This document shows, in pieces, positions 45,691 to 54,830 of a DNA stretch of 64,000 nucleotides (its first letter is position 1; each line of letters opens with the position of its first letter). The stretch comes from Nocardioides abyssi (lineage in GTDB: Bacteria; Actinomycetota; Actinomycetes; Propionibacteriales; Nocardioidaceae), in NCBI RefSeq assembly GCF_030412915.1, contig NZ_JAUHJR010000011.1, forward strand, positions 26,636 through 90,635. The letters run 5' to 3'. A program made the position numbers and the translations under genes. The notes beneath the pieces were generated by a model. That model was not told the origin of the DNA and did not search any database. It worked only from the letters and a program-made list of their open reading frames with translations.

Positions 45691-47202
45691 TCAGACCCGC
45701 TCGGCCGGGCGGGTGCCGCGCTCGCCGGCGTCGGTGAGCCGGACCTCCTCGGCGGCCTGCGCCTCGAGCTCGTCGCGACGGGCCTGCTCGCGCTGGGCGT
45801 CGTACTCACCCGGGGGCGAGACCAGGTCGGTGGCCCCGCGCTCGAGGCGCTGGAGGGCGGAGCGGGCGAAGATCTGCTGCTCGGTCGTGGTGCGCTCGGA
45901 GCGACCACGGCCGAGGAAGGAGACGGCCCAACGGATCAGCGCGGTCACCCGGCTCTTGAAGCCGGTGATGTAGACGAGGTGCACGGCCAGCCACATCAGC
46001 CAGGCGATGACGCCGGTCAGGCGCAGCTTGCCGACCATGGCGACCGCGCGGAAGCGGCTGATGATCGCCATCGAGCCCTTGTCGAAGTACTTGAACGGCT
46101 TCTGCGGGGCCTTGCCCTTGACGCGGTTGTCGATCTCCTTGGCGGCGTACTTCGCGCCCTGGATCGCGACCTGCGCGACGCCCGGGAGGTTGTCGAGGGC
46201 GATCATGTCGCCGACGACGAAGACCTCGGGGTGGCCCGGCAGGGTGAGGTCGGGGTTGACGCCGATGCGGCCGGCGCGGTCCAGCGGGGCGCCGGACTGC
46301 TCGGCGAGCTGCTTGCCCAGCGGGCTGGCCTGGACGCCGGCGGCCCAGATCTTGGTCACCGACTCGAGCCGCTCGACGCGGCCGTCCTTGAACTTCATCG
46401 ACAGGCCGCGCTCGTCGACGTCGGTCACCATCGCGCCGAGGATCACCTCGACGCCGAGCTCCTCGAGCTCCTTCTGCGCCTTGCCGCCCAGCTTCGCGCC
46501 GAACGGCGGCAGCACCTGGGGGGCGGCGTCGACGAGGACCACCCGGGCCTGGCGGGTGTTGATCGCGCGGAAGTCGCGACGCAGCGTGCGGTGCGCGAGC
46601 TCGGCGATCTGGCCAGCCATCTCGACGCCGGTCGGGCCGGCGCCCACGACGACGAAGGTCAGCAGGTGGTCGACGTCCTCGCCGCGGGAGGCGCCGAGCT
46701 CGGCGAGCTCGAACGCGCCGAAGATGCGGCCGCGCAGCTCCAGCGCGTCGTCGATCGACTTCATGCCCGGAGCGAACTCGGCGAACTGGTCGTTGCCGAA
46801 GTAGGACTGGCCGGCGCCTGCGGCGACGACGAGGGAGTCGTACGGCGTGAGGGTCTCGCGCCCCAGCACGTGGGAGCGGACGGTCTGCTGCTCGAGGTCG
46901 ATCTCGGTGACCTCGCCGAGCAGGACCTTGGCGTTGCGTTGGCCGGCCAGCACCTCGCGGGTCGGGGGCGCGATCTCGCCCTCGGAGAGGATGCCGGTCG
47001 CCACCTGGTAGAGCAGCGGCTGGAAGAGGTGGTGGGTGGTCTTGGCGACCATCGTGACGTCGACGTCGGAGCGCTTGAGCGCCTTGGTGCCGAACAGGCC
47101 GCCGAACCCGGAGCCGATCACGACGACCTGGTGGCGGCCGGAGGCGTCGGCCCCACCGCCTGCCTCGCGGGTCTGGTCGTCCAAGGGCGCGGTCGCTGCC
47201 AT
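45691..47202 (-). CDS. ndh: Type II NADH dehydrogenase (NDH-2)
   Basis: A 503-residue flavoprotein with two Rossmann sites, VVVIGSGFGGLFGTKAL (FAD) and VVVGAGPTGVEMAGQIAEL (NADH), and the family block FVVGDMIALDNLPGVAQ. The C-terminal part has membrane-binding helices (TGVIAWLMWLAVHLVYITG) and a charged tail. It passes electrons from NADH to quinone without proton pumping. ATG 47202 has AGGAGG six bases upstream. Confidence 0.92.
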   Translation of the reverse strand: MAATAPLDDQTREAGGGADASGRHQVVVIGSGFGGLFGTKALKRSDVDVTMVAKTTHHLFQPLLYQVATGILSEGEIAPPTREVLAGQRNAKVLLGEVTEIDLEQQTVRSHVLGRETLTPYDSLVVAAGAGQSYFGNDQFAEFAPGMKSIDDALELRGRIFGAFELAELGASRGEDVDHLLTFVVVGAGPTGVEMAGQIAELAHRTLRRDFRAINTRQARVVLVDAAPQVLPPFGAKLGGKAQKELEELGVEVILGAMVTDVDERGLSMKFKDGRVERLESVTKIWAAGVQASPLGKQLAEQSGAPLDRAGRIGVNPDLTLPGHPEVFVVGDMIALDNLPGVAQVAIQGAKYAAKEIDNRVKGKAPQKPFKYFDKGSMAIISRFRAVAMVGKLRLTGVIAWLMWLAVHLVYITGFKSRVTALIRWAVSFLGRGRSERTTTEQQIFARSALQRLERGATDLVSPPGEYDAQREQARRDELEAQAAEEVRLTDAGERGTRPAERV

Positions 47203-47437
47203 GTCATTCCTCCTGAAGCGAGGTGGGGCTGTGCGCGTCACGTGCACCGAGCTCCGCCGAGGTGTCGGGTCATTGTCCCGCCGCACGCGTGCCGTTCGCC
47301 AATCCGGTGACCGATCCGTCTCACGACCACACCCCGACCACCGCGTGGGGGGCCGCGGGAGCCGTGCGACGACGGGACACCGGTGGAACACCGCCGCCCG
47401 GATGCGGATTCCGTCGGAAAAAGTTTCAACGACATGG
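47203..47437. other. Divergent intergenic region between ndh and the RsbW-like gene
   Basis: No gene is seen in about 235 bp; the ndh promoter should lie here. A SigB-like promoter for the next gene begins at 47438. Confidence 0.45.
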
Positions 47438-47462
47438 GTTTCGTCACAAGGGTGCCGGGTAT
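47438..47462 (+). promoter_or_regulatory. SigB/SigF-type promoter upstream of the RsbW-like ATPase gene
   Basis: GTTT at 47438-47441, a 15-bp spacer and GGGTAT at 47457-47462 match the GTTT-N13/17-GGGTAT consensus of SigB/SigF stress sigma factors. It lies about 95 bp upstream of the GTG at 47556. Confidence 0.65.
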
Positions 47463-47555
47463 GCAGGCCGAGAATGGCTCTTGCTCGTCCGAGCCGCCCC
47501 GCCTGCTTCATCTCTCGGTACGTCCCCGTCCACCTCCCCGTCCGGAGTCGCTCCT

Positions 47556-48587
47556 GTGCCGCTGAACCGGCCCGCCCTGTCGCTGGGGCCCGGCCCGCGC
47601 GGAGTGCAGGACGCGCGGCGCTGGGTGGTGGCGACGTGCCGCGACATCGGGCGCGAGGACCTCGTCGAGTGCGCCGAGCTCGGCGTCTCCGAGCTGGTCA
47701 CCAACGCGCTGCTGCACGGGGAGCAGCCGATCCAGGTGCGGGTGCGCGGGACGGCGCAGCACCCGCGGGTCGAGGTGCGTGACGGCTCGACCGAGCGGCC
47801 CGTGCTGCCGACGCCGGTCGCCGAGGACGAGGACGACCTGCTGCTCACCTTCGGACGCGGGCTCTCGATCGTCGCCCGCAGCGCCGACGCCTGGGGTGCC
47901 GAGATCGAGGAGGACGGCAAGACCGTCTGGTTCGCCCCGGCCGCCGCCTTCTCCGAGGACGACGGGCCGGAGGGCGTCGTCACCGGCGCCGTCGAGGAGC
48001 CCGCCCCGGTCCCCACCGACGACCGGGACCTGGTCGAGATCCCCGTCGTCGGCGTGCCACTGCGGGCGTACGCCGCGTTCCACCGCCATTACCGCGAGCT
48101 GCGCCGCGAGGTCCGGCTGCTCGCGCTGGCCCACGAGGCGGACTACCCGCTCGCCAAGGACCTCTCCGACCTCTTCGGCTCCCTGGAGCGCCAGCTGCGC
48201 GACGGCATCGGCTCGGAGCAGATCGAGCACGCGCAGGCCGCCGGCCGCGAGGTCGCCGACCTGCGGATCGTGATGCCGCGGCGGGGCGCGCAGACCATCG
48301 ACCGGTTCCTGGACCTGCTCGACCTGGCCGACGAGTTCTGCCGCCAGCAGCGCCTGCTCTCGCTGGCCCGCACCCCCGAGCAGCGTGACTTCCAGCGCTG
48401 GTTCCTCGGCGAGCTGGTCCACCAGGCGCACGGCTCCGCGCCCTGCCCCTGGCGCGGGGGTGACGGCATCGGCTCGGCCGTCCCCGAGGGCACCGCGCCG
48501 CACGCGCAGGCCGCCCACAGCGCCGCCCACAGCGCCGCGCAGCTCGAGATTGCCGCCGAGCCGGGACGCCAGAGCAGCGTGTCGTGA
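47556..48587 (+). CDS. RsbW-like ATP-binding protein (HATPase) with helical C-terminal domain
   Basis: The 343-residue protein (GTG 47556, GGAG upstream) has an N-terminal GHKL ATPase domain of the anti-sigma type: CAELGVSELVTNALLHG (N box with SELVTNA), then VRDGSTERPVL and FGRGLSIVARSADAWG (G box). A longer helical C-terminal half follows (YRELRREVRLLALAHEADYP ... DRFLDLLDLADEFCRQQRLL). It is probably a serine-kinase or anti-sigma partner-switch component. The SigB-type promoter upstream fits this. Stop overlaps the first crcB by 4 bp. Confidence 0.8.
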   Translation: MPLNRPALSLGPGPRGVQDARRWVVATCRDIGREDLVECAELGVSELVTNALLHGEQPIQVRVRGTAQHPRVEVRDGSTERPVLPTPVAEDEDDLLLTFGRGLSIVARSADAWGAEIEEDGKTVWFAPAAAFSEDDGPEGVVTGAVEEPAPVPTDDRDLVEIPVVGVPLRAYAAFHRHYRELRREVRLLALAHEADYPLAKDLSDLFGSLERQLRDGIGSEQIEHAQAAGREVADLRIVMPRRGAQTIDRFLDLLDLADEFCRQQRLLSLARTPEQRDFQRWFLGELVHQAHGSAPCPWRGGDGIGSAVPEGTAPHAQAAHSAAHSAAQLEIAAEPGRQSSVS

Positions 48588-48973
48588 GCCCCCGCCTCCT
48601 CGCCGCGGTGGCGGCGGGCGGCGCGGTCGGCGCAGCCCTGCGCTGGGCCTGCGGCGAGGCCGTCCCCGACGGCCCCGGCCTGCCCGCCACCACGCTCGCG
48701 GTCAATGTCGTCGGCAGCCTGCTCCTGGCGCTGCTGCCGGCCATCGCGGTCGTCCGACGCTCCGCGACGCTCCGCGCCGCCGTCGGCCCGGGCCTGCTCG
48801 GCGGGTTCACCACCCTCTCGGCCGCCTCGGAGCAGACCCGGTCGCTGCTCGCCGACGGCCGGCCCGCGCTCGCCCTCGGCTACCTGCTCGGCACGCTCCT
48901 CGCCACCGTGGCCGCGGTCGCCCTGGCGACCCGGCTGGCCCCCCAGCCCACCGACGCGGGGGTGGCGTCGTGA
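48584..48973 (+). CDS. crcB: Fluoride channel subunit CrcB/Fluc (first of pair)
   Basis: A 129-residue four-helix protein with the Fluc patterns GGAVGAALRWACGEAV, LAVNVVGSLLLALL (pore Asn) and LLGGFTTLSAASEQT (Phe-box-like GFTTLS). It exports F- as a dual-topology dimer. GTG start overlaps the upstream stop. In many Actinobacteria two crcB genes are adjacent, forming a heterodimer. Confidence 0.9.
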   Translation: MSPRLLAAVAAGGAVGAALRWACGEAVPDGPGLPATTLAVNVVGSLLLALLPAIAVVRRSATLRAAVGPGLLGGFTTLSAASEQTRSLLADGRPALALGYLLGTLLATVAAVALATRLAPQPTDAGVAS

Positions 48974-49317
48974 CGCTGCTGCTCGTCGCGCTCGGCGGCG
49001 CCCTCGGCTCGGCCCTGCGGTACGCCGCGGCGACCGCCCTCGACGCACGCCTCCCGCGCGGCACGCTCGCCGTCAACGTCGCGGGCTCGGCCCTCCTCGG
49101 CCTCCTCGTCGGGCTGGGCGTCGAGGACTCGGCGTACTCGTTGCTGGGGGTGGGGTTCTGCGGCGGGCTGACCACCTGGTCGGCGTTCGCGGGGCAGACC
49201 CACCGGCTCGGGCCCCGCACCGGGACGACGTACGCCGTCGCGACGCTGGGGTTGGCCCTGGCCGCGTGCGCGCTGGGCTTCTGGGTGGGCAGCGCCGGGG
49301 CGGGCCCTCAGGCGTAG
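48970..49317 (+). CDS. crcB: Fluoride channel subunit CrcB/Fluc (second of pair)
   Basis: A 115-residue paralogue of the preceding gene with LGGALGSALRYAAATAL, LAVNVAGSALLGLLVG and GFCGGLTTWSAFAGQT. It overlaps the first subunit by 4 bp (GTGA). Opposite charge bias in the loops would allow antiparallel assembly of the heterodimer; this is inferred. Confidence 0.9.
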   Translation: MTLLLVALGGALGSALRYAAATALDARLPRGTLAVNVAGSALLGLLVGLGVEDSAYSLLGVGFCGGLTTWSAFAGQTHRLGPRTGTTYAVATLGLALAACALGFWVGSAGAGPQA

Positions 49318-49667
49318 CCGAGCTCGTGCAGCCGGTCGTCGTCGATGCCGAAGTGGTGGGCGACCTCGTGCACGACGGTGATCCGGACCTCCTCGACCAG
49401 CTCTTCCTCGCTGTCGCACATGTCGAGCAGCGGCCCGCGGAAGACGAAGATCCGGTCGGGCAGCGGCACGCCGTCGGTCCAGCTGGTGCGCTCGGTGAGC
49501 GCGACCCCGTCGTACAGCCCGAGCAGGTCGTCGGGCTCGCCCTCGGGCGGCTCCTCCTCGACGAGGACCACGACATTGCTGACCAGCCGCGCGAGCTCGT
49601 CGGGGATGCCGTCGAGCGCCCGGTCGACGAGCGCGTCGAAGCGGTCGGGGTCCATGTCGATCGGCAC
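49308..49667 (-). CDS. Metallopeptidase (zincin) family protein
   Basis: A 119-residue protein with VVHEVAHHFGIDDDRLHELG, an HExxHxxGxxD zinc motif at the C-terminus, and the family opening LVDRALDGIPDELARLVSN. It belongs to a small conserved actinobacterial zincin family without a known substrate. Start 49667 is GTG; MDPDRF at 49655 is an alternative. Convergent with crcB2 with a 10-bp overlap. Confidence 0.85.
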   Translation of the reverse strand: MPIDMDPDRFDALVDRALDGIPDELARLVSNVVVLVEEEPPEGEPDDLLGLYDGVALTERTSWTDGVPLPDRIFVFRGPLLDMCDSEEELVEEVRITVVHEVAHHFGIDDDRLHELGYA

Positions 49668-49747
49668 GTCGCCAGTCTGCCGGACGCCCGGGACGACCCC
49701 GGAAACGACTGAGCGCCCCGGACCTGGTGGTCCGGGGCGCTCGGTGG

Positions 49748-49821
49748 CGACCCCGACGGGACTCGAACCCGCGGCCTCCGCCGTGACAGGGCGGCGCGCT
49801 AACCAACTGCGCTACGGGGCC
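49748..49821 (-). tRNA. tRNA-Asp (anticodon GTC)
   Basis: Minus-strand cloverleaf: acceptor GGCCCCG pairs with CGGGGTC, anticodon loop CTGTCAC, T-loop TTCGAGT. A CCA end is encoded at 49745-49747. Confidence 0.95.
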
Positions 49822-49918
49822 TCGTTCTTGCTGGTGCTCCGCGCACTGGCGAAGCGGTGGAACTCTAACCCACACCCCGCCGACCGACCCAATCGTGGGC
49901 GGCAGCGGGCCGGTGGAG

Positions 49919-49991
49919 CACCCCCAACGGGATTCGAACCCGTGCTACCGCCGTGAAAGGGCGGGGTCCTGGGCCGCTAGACGATGGGGGC
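49919..49991 (-). tRNA. tRNA-Glu (anticodon TTC)
   Basis: Minus-strand cloverleaf: acceptor GCCCCCA pairs with TGGGGGT, anticodon loop CTTTCAC, T-loop TTCGAAT. No CCA is encoded. Confidence 0.95.
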
Positions 49992-50198
49992 CGGACTGCG
50001 CGGGACAGCATACGAGATCGCAGGTCGTGGTGGCCGCCGCAGGCCGGGTCTCGCTGTGCTGGCGAGAGGGGCACACGCCGTGCCCCTCTCGTCAGCAGGA
50101 CCGAGGCAGGGTCGGAACGACTCGGAGCCAGGCCGGACCGGAACCTCCCCCGCGCGATTCGTCGGCCGTCGTCGCGGCATGTAAGGTGTCCGTCGCTC

Positions 50199-50272
50199 GG
50201 GCAGGTAGCTCAGTTGGTACGAGCGTCCGCCTGAAAAGTGGAAGGTCGGCGGTTCGACCCCGCCCCTGCCCA
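50199..50272 (+). tRNA. tRNA-Phe (anticodon GAA)
   Basis: Acceptor GGGCAGG pairs with CCTGCCC, anticodon loop CTGAAAA, T arm GGCGG-TTCGACC-CCGCC. No CCA is encoded. It is on the strand opposite tRNA-Asp and tRNA-Glu. A hairpin terminator follows. Confidence 0.95.
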
Positions 50273-50304
50273 CGAGCACTGCAGGGCTCTGACCTGCGGA
50301 AGTT

Positions 50305-50331
50305 GGGCCCCGCCGGTCTCCGGCGGGGCCC
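50305..50331 (+). terminator. Hairpin terminator after tRNA-Phe
   Basis: GGGCCCCGCCGG (50305-50316) and CCGGCGGGGCCC (50320-50331) form a perfect 12-bp stem with loop TCT. It may also stop the convergent methyltransferase transcript. Confidence 0.8.
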
Positions 50332-50370
50332 TTCTGCGTTCCGGCTGCTGACCGGACGGGGCGGGGCAGC

Positions 50371-51093
50371 TCAGCCGCGCGCCGTCCGGTCGGCGCGGAC
50401 CAGCACGGCGTCCAGCTCGATCACCCGCAGGGTGGGCGGGTCGAAGGAGACGGGGTAGAGCCCGGCGAGGGCCCAGCCGGCGGCGGCGTACTCCGCGAGG
50501 TGCTCGTCCATGAGCGGCACCTCGTCGTAGATCGGGACGCAGGCGACCTCGGAGACGAGCGCGACGACCGGCCCGCCCGGCCCCACGAGCGCGCCGGCCC
50601 CGCGGAAGGTCGCGAGGTCGAAGCCCTGGGTGTCGAGCTTGAGCAGCACCGAGGAGGCGCCGGGCGCGAGGCCGGACACGTCGGCCCAGACCTCGTCGAG
50701 CCGCCTGACCTCGACGACCTCCTCGCGGGTGCGGGCCATGACGTCCTTCCAGGACCGGCCGAAGTCGGAGGTGGGCCGCAGCGACCCGAGCTCCGACTGC
50801 TCGTCGACCGCGTGCAGCACGGCCGACCCGGACCGCTCCCCCAGCGCCCAGGGCCGCACCTCCCACGCAGGGTCGTCGGCCGCTGCCCGCTCGAGCTCCG
50901 CCCGCGGACCCGACGCCGGCTCGAAGGAGACCAGCGGGCCGGCGTACCCGCCCTCGCGCAGGCCGCGGGCGAACTGGCCGCGGTTGGCGCCCACATCGAG
51001 CACCAGGTCGACGTCGAGCGCGTCGAGCAACCACCGCAGGTGCGCGTCGCGGGCCTGCTCGCCCAGCTCCCGCTGCCGGTCCAGAGGACTCAT
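50371..51093 (-). CDS. FkbM-family methyltransferase
   Basis: A 240-residue protein starting MSPLDRQRELG (an upstream start at 51141 is possible). The SAM motif is LVLDVGANRGQFARGL near residue 30, then FEPASG and a family-typical LLKLDTQGFDL. FkbM-type methyltransferases modify sugars, natural products or other small molecules; no cluster is present to define the acceptor. Confidence 0.85.
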   Translation of the reverse strand: MSPLDRQRELGEQARDAHLRWLLDALDVDLVLDVGANRGQFARGLREGGYAGPLVSFEPASGPRAELERAAADDPAWEVRPWALGERSGSAVLHAVDEQSELGSLRPTSDFGRSWKDVMARTREEVVEVRRLDEVWADVSGLAPGASSVLLKLDTQGFDLATFRGAGALVGPGGPVVALVSEVACVPIYDEVPLMDEHLAEYAAAGWALAGLYPVSFDPPTLRVIELDAVLVRADRTARG

Positions 51094-51218
51094 CACGCCG
51101 TCACCCAACCAGACAGACGCACGTCGGACGGGCGCCGTCACCCGTCCCGGTCTTGTGCGGAGGGACGAGCACGCCGAGAGTGAGGGGCGTCACGTCCCGC
51201 CGCTCTCGGAGGCACCGC

Positions 51219-52922
51219 ATGACCCTCAGCCCCGCCACACCCACCACCCCCCACGCCGCTCCGCCACCCGCGCTCGGCCGCCGCGCTCTGCTCGGCGCGA
51301 CCGGTCTCGGCGGCCTCGCCGTGCTGGCCACCGGCCCGGAGGCCGCCGCGGCGGCGCCGCGCAGCCGGGTGAGCCCCTTCGACCTCGACTTCGAGGTGGT
51401 CGACCGGCAGCGCCGCCTGGACCTGCTCGCGGAGCGCTTCGTCACGCTGCGCGACAGCTTCACCGGCAGCAGCACCCGCGCCTACGCGGTGCTGGCCCCT
51501 CGCGGCTCCGCCGGCACCACCGGCACGGTCCGCAGCGGCGGCGGCGAGCTGCGGATCGGCGGTGCCGGCGCCCACGCGACGCTGCTGCGCTCCGACGCCC
51601 GCCAGGAGGCGCCGTACGCCGCGGTGCTGGTCGACGTCGCGTCCTTCTCCGGCGACGGCACGCGCGACCGGGTGCTGGCCGGCCTCGCGAAGGGCGCAGA
51701 GGACCACCTGCTCGCATGGTACGACCGCGCCACCGGGACGGTCGGCATCGACCTCACCCTCGGCGGGACGACCGAGACCCTCGCGTCGGCCGAGGCCGAC
51801 CTGGCGGCGCCGTTCGAGCTCGGCTTCGCCCTCACGAGCACCACCGTCGTGGCCTTCGCCGACACCGGCTCGGGCCCGGACCCGATCGTGAAGGCGACGC
51901 TCGACGAGCGGCTCGACCTGCGCGACCCGGCGGCCCTGCGCGACTGGCGCAGCTCCTTCGGCGCCGAGTCCGGCTCGGGCACGGTCGTGCTCGACCGGGT
52001 GCGCGCCGGTTACTTCGGGCAGCTCGGCCTGCGCGACCCGCACCTGGTCACCCACGCCGACGGCACGCCGTACATCAAGGACGGGAAGGCCTACCTGACC
52101 TTCACCCAGGCCGGCCTGGCGTTCTTCGAGACCGCCCACTGGGGCGTGTGGACGCTCGACCTGGAGACCTACCGCCTCGAGCAGGTCGCGAACCTGTTCT
52201 TCCAGCGGGACGGCAAGGACCTGGTGCTCGGCGACCACGCCGGCCACCTCGTCCTCGACGACGCGAACCGGCGCTGGATCGTCACCACCAGCACCTGGGG
52301 CGACTTCGCCGGCGACAGCGTGGAGATCAACTACACGACGCTCCGCTCCTCGGTCGACGTCCTGCGCGGCGTGCACGTGTTGCGCACCCGGCGGCTCCGG
52401 CTGCCCACTGCCGACCTGCCGTCGGCGGCCGTGGGGCAGTGGGACCCGCACGTGGTGCGCATCCAGGGCCGCTGGTACGTCGCGTTCGTCAACGCGCGGC
52501 GCTTCTTCGACTTCTACCCCGCGCTCGCGCGCAGCCCGCGCGGTGGCGACTTCACCGAGCTGTCCCTCGTCGGCGCCGACGCCTCGAAGGTGGAGACCGA
52601 GGGCACGGTGCTGCAGCGCTTCGGCGGCCGGTGGTACGTCCTGGCCAGCAACGGCGACGCCTCGCCGCCGGAGATCCGCGGACAGTACCCCGTCTACGAC
52701 CTGGCGATGGAGCAGGTCGGCACGCTCGACGCGCCGCACCCGACCAACATCCCCTGGCCGATGATCATCCCGGTCGCCGAGCGCGGCCGCACCCGGTGGC
52801 TGCTGGTGACCTTCAACGGCACGCAGTACGACGAGCCGCTGCTCGGCTACGGCACCCACGGCGACGTCGTGGTGATGGAGGCCCAGCGCACGAAGGGGGT
52901 CGAGTTCCCACCCCGTCGCTGA
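51219..52922 (+). CDS. Tat-exported protein with a glycoside-hydrolase-43-like beta-propeller
   Basis: ATG 51219 has GGAGG six bases upstream. The N-terminus has a twin-arginine signal, LGRRALLGATGLGGLAVLAT. The mature 520 residues show an N-terminal beta-sandwich-like region (FTGSSTRAYAVLAPRG ... TGTVRSGGGELRIGG) and then repeated propeller blades (DPHLVTHADG; WDPHVVRIQGRWYVAFVN; GGRWYVLASNGDA; RWLLVTFNG). This fold is seen in GH43/GH32-type enzymes and related sugar-binding proteins. The catalytic acids cannot be fixed by eye, so activity is uncertain. Confidence 0.75.
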   Translation: MTLSPATPTTPHAAPPPALGRRALLGATGLGGLAVLATGPEAAAAAPRSRVSPFDLDFEVVDRQRRLDLLAERFVTLRDSFTGSSTRAYAVLAPRGSAGTTGTVRSGGGELRIGGAGAHATLLRSDARQEAPYAAVLVDVASFSGDGTRDRVLAGLAKGAEDHLLAWYDRATGTVGIDLTLGGTTETLASAEADLAAPFELGFALTSTTVVAFADTGSGPDPIVKATLDERLDLRDPAALRDWRSSFGAESGSGTVVLDRVRAGYFGQLGLRDPHLVTHADGTPYIKDGKAYLTFTQAGLAFFETAHWGVWTLDLETYRLEQVANLFFQRDGKDLVLGDHAGHLVLDDANRRWIVTTSTWGDFAGDSVEINYTTLRSSVDVLRGVHVLRTRRLRLPTADLPSAAVGQWDPHVVRIQGRWYVAFVNARRFFDFYPALARSPRGGDFTELSLVGADASKVETEGTVLQRFGGRWYVLASNGDASPPEIRGQYPVYDLAMEQVGTLDAPHPTNIPWPMIIPVAERGRTRWLLVTFNGTQYDEPLLGYGTHGDVVVMEAQRTKGVEFPPRR

Positions 52923-52929
52923 CGCAGGG

Positions 52930-54651
52930 TCAGGGCGTCGGGACGGGCGCGTCGCGCGCCGGCGCCGGGTCGGCCCCGGCGCCGACCACGGCAGGGGCCA
53001 CGCGTCGCAGCGCGAGGACAGCGGTGTCGTCGGGAGCGCCGTCGTCGCGCATCTCGGCGAGCACCTCGGCGATCAGCTCCGGCAGCGGCCGCTCGCCCAG
53101 CGGGGCGACGACCGAGGCGAGCCGGTCGAGGCCGGTGTCGATGTCCTCGCCGCGCCGCTCGACGAGGCCGTCGGTGTAGCAGACCAGGGTCGCCCGGTCG
53201 GGCAGCGCGAAGGTCGTCTCGTCGTACGCCGACGGGCCCAGTCCCAGCGGCGGGCCGACCGGCACGGTGACGAACGCCGGCCCGTCGGCACCCACCAGCA
53301 GCGGCGGCGGGTGCCCCGCGTCGGCGACGGTGACCGTGCCGGTGCGGTGGCTCCCGACCGCGACCAGCGCGGTGATGATGTGGCCGTCATCGACGACGTC
53401 GAACTGACGGGCACACTTGGTGAGCGCCCGCGCCGGCGAGTCGCCGTCGACGAGGTAGGCACGCAGGGTGAACCGGGCGCGCGCCATCTCCGCGACCGCC
53501 TCGACGCCCCGCCCCGAGACGTCGCCGACGACGAACGCGAACCGGTCCTCGTCGAGCCGAAGCACGCTGTACCAGTCGCCGCCGATGTCGATGCCGATCG
53601 CGCCCGCGACGTACTCCGCCGCGACCTCGAGCTGCGGGATGTGCGGGTCGGCGGGCGGGAGGAGCGCGCGCTGGAGGGCGACGAAGAGCTCGCGCTGCTC
53701 GCCGAAGACGGTGTCCACGCGCTCGTAGAGGTCGCGGATGGTGGCGGTGTCGGCCTCGGCGGTGGTGCGCGCCCGGGTGAGCTTGACGGCGACCAGGCCG
53801 GCCAGGCCGGTGAGCAGCAGGCCGCCGACCAGCAGCAGCCACGGCAGGCGTTGGCTCAGCTCGCTGCCGAGGTGGGTGCGCGGGGTGGTCACCACGGTGA
53901 GCGCGGTGTCGCCGAAGGGCAGCGTGGTGCGGTAGGTGACGTCGTCGTCGAGCGGCAGCGTGGCCGGGTCGACGTTGGTCGCGGTCATGTCCTCGGCGCT
54001 CGTGGTGCGGCCGAGGTAGATCGCGTAGGAGAGCCCGGCGTACGCCGAGTCGGTGTCGACCGGCGCGCGGCGGTCGGCCGGGAGCGCGCGCTCGACGTGC
54101 ACGACCGTGCCCGCGCGCCGGTCGCCGAGCGCGTAGGCGATCAGCGGGCGGCCGTCGACGTCGGCCTGCAGCACGGCCGTGGTGTCGCCGGCCAGGGCGC
54201 GGTCGAGCAGGTCCTGCGTCTGCGGGTCCTGCGGGCGCAGGCCGGGCCGGTCGCCGAGCGCCAGGTCGCGGGTGAACCCGTCCGGGCCGGTGCGCCACAG
54301 CGAGGCGGAGAGGTACGCCGGGTCGGCGGCCACGTCGCGACCGATCTGCTCGGCCACGGCCGCCCGGCCCCGCTCGCCGCCGCCGCTGGCCCGGTCGACG
54401 TCGAGCGCGGACCGCAGCGGCGCCTCGACCGCGCGGATGGCCACGGTGAGGACCGCGGCGGCCTGCTCGGTCTGCACCTCGAGGAGCCGTTCCTCGGTGG
54501 TGCGGTCGGCGCGGGCCGCCGCCAGGGACGCCGAGACCGTCAGCGCGACGCCGACGACGCAGACCAGCGCGACGAGCCGACCCGGGCGCCGGGCGCGCGC
54601 GGCGGCACGGACGGACGAGTCCTGCTCCGGTCGGGCAGGCAGGGGCGGCAC
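52930..54651 (-). CDS. RsbU-like PP2C phosphatase with extracytoplasmic sensor
   Basis: GTG 54651 (GAGGAG upstream) gives 573 residues. One membrane segment near residue 30 and another near 280 flank a 240-residue extracytoplasmic sensor domain. A linker helix and a PP2C/SpoIIE domain follow, with GIDIGGDWYSVL, FVVGDVSGRGVEA and CYTDGLVERRGEDID, which hold the metal-binding Asp residues. This is the layout of RsbU-type phosphatases that switch partner-switching modules. It could act on a module including the RsbW-like protein at 47556; that link is inferred from function only. Confidence 0.85.
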   Translation of the reverse strand: MPPLPARPEQDSSVRAAARARRPGRLVALVCVVGVALTVSASLAAARADRTTEERLLEVQTEQAAAVLTVAIRAVEAPLRSALDVDRASGGGERGRAAVAEQIGRDVAADPAYLSASLWRTGPDGFTRDLALGDRPGLRPQDPQTQDLLDRALAGDTTAVLQADVDGRPLIAYALGDRRAGTVVHVERALPADRRAPVDTDSAYAGLSYAIYLGRTTSAEDMTATNVDPATLPLDDDVTYRTTLPFGDTALTVVTTPRTHLGSELSQRLPWLLLVGGLLLTGLAGLVAVKLTRARTTAEADTATIRDLYERVDTVFGEQRELFVALQRALLPPADPHIPQLEVAAEYVAGAIGIDIGGDWYSVLRLDEDRFAFVVGDVSGRGVEAVAEMARARFTLRAYLVDGDSPARALTKCARQFDVVDDGHIITALVAVGSHRTGTVTVADAGHPPPLLVGADGPAFVTVPVGPPLGLGPSAYDETTFALPDRATLVCYTDGLVERRGEDIDTGLDRLASVVAPLGERPLPELIAEVLAEMRDDGAPDDTAVLALRRVAPAVVGAGADPAPARDAPVPTP

Positions 54652-54830
54652 GGTGGCTCCTCGGGAGGGCAGCGGCAAGGCAGCGGACGCGAGGCCGGGG
54701 GACCTCGCGGCGACATCCTCCCCGACGCGCGCCGTCCGCGTCGCGGAACGCCCGGACCGCCCTCAGCCTGACTGAGTGCCGGCCTGAGAGCCGGCTTGAG
54801 AGCCGGCCTGAGGACCGCGCGGCCGCCGGG

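Noticed and set aside
48584-49317. Possible fluoride riboswitch for the crcB pair
   Set aside because: The crcB genes overlap the upstream ATPase gene with no leader, and no riboswitch-like sequence is seen at 47463-47555.
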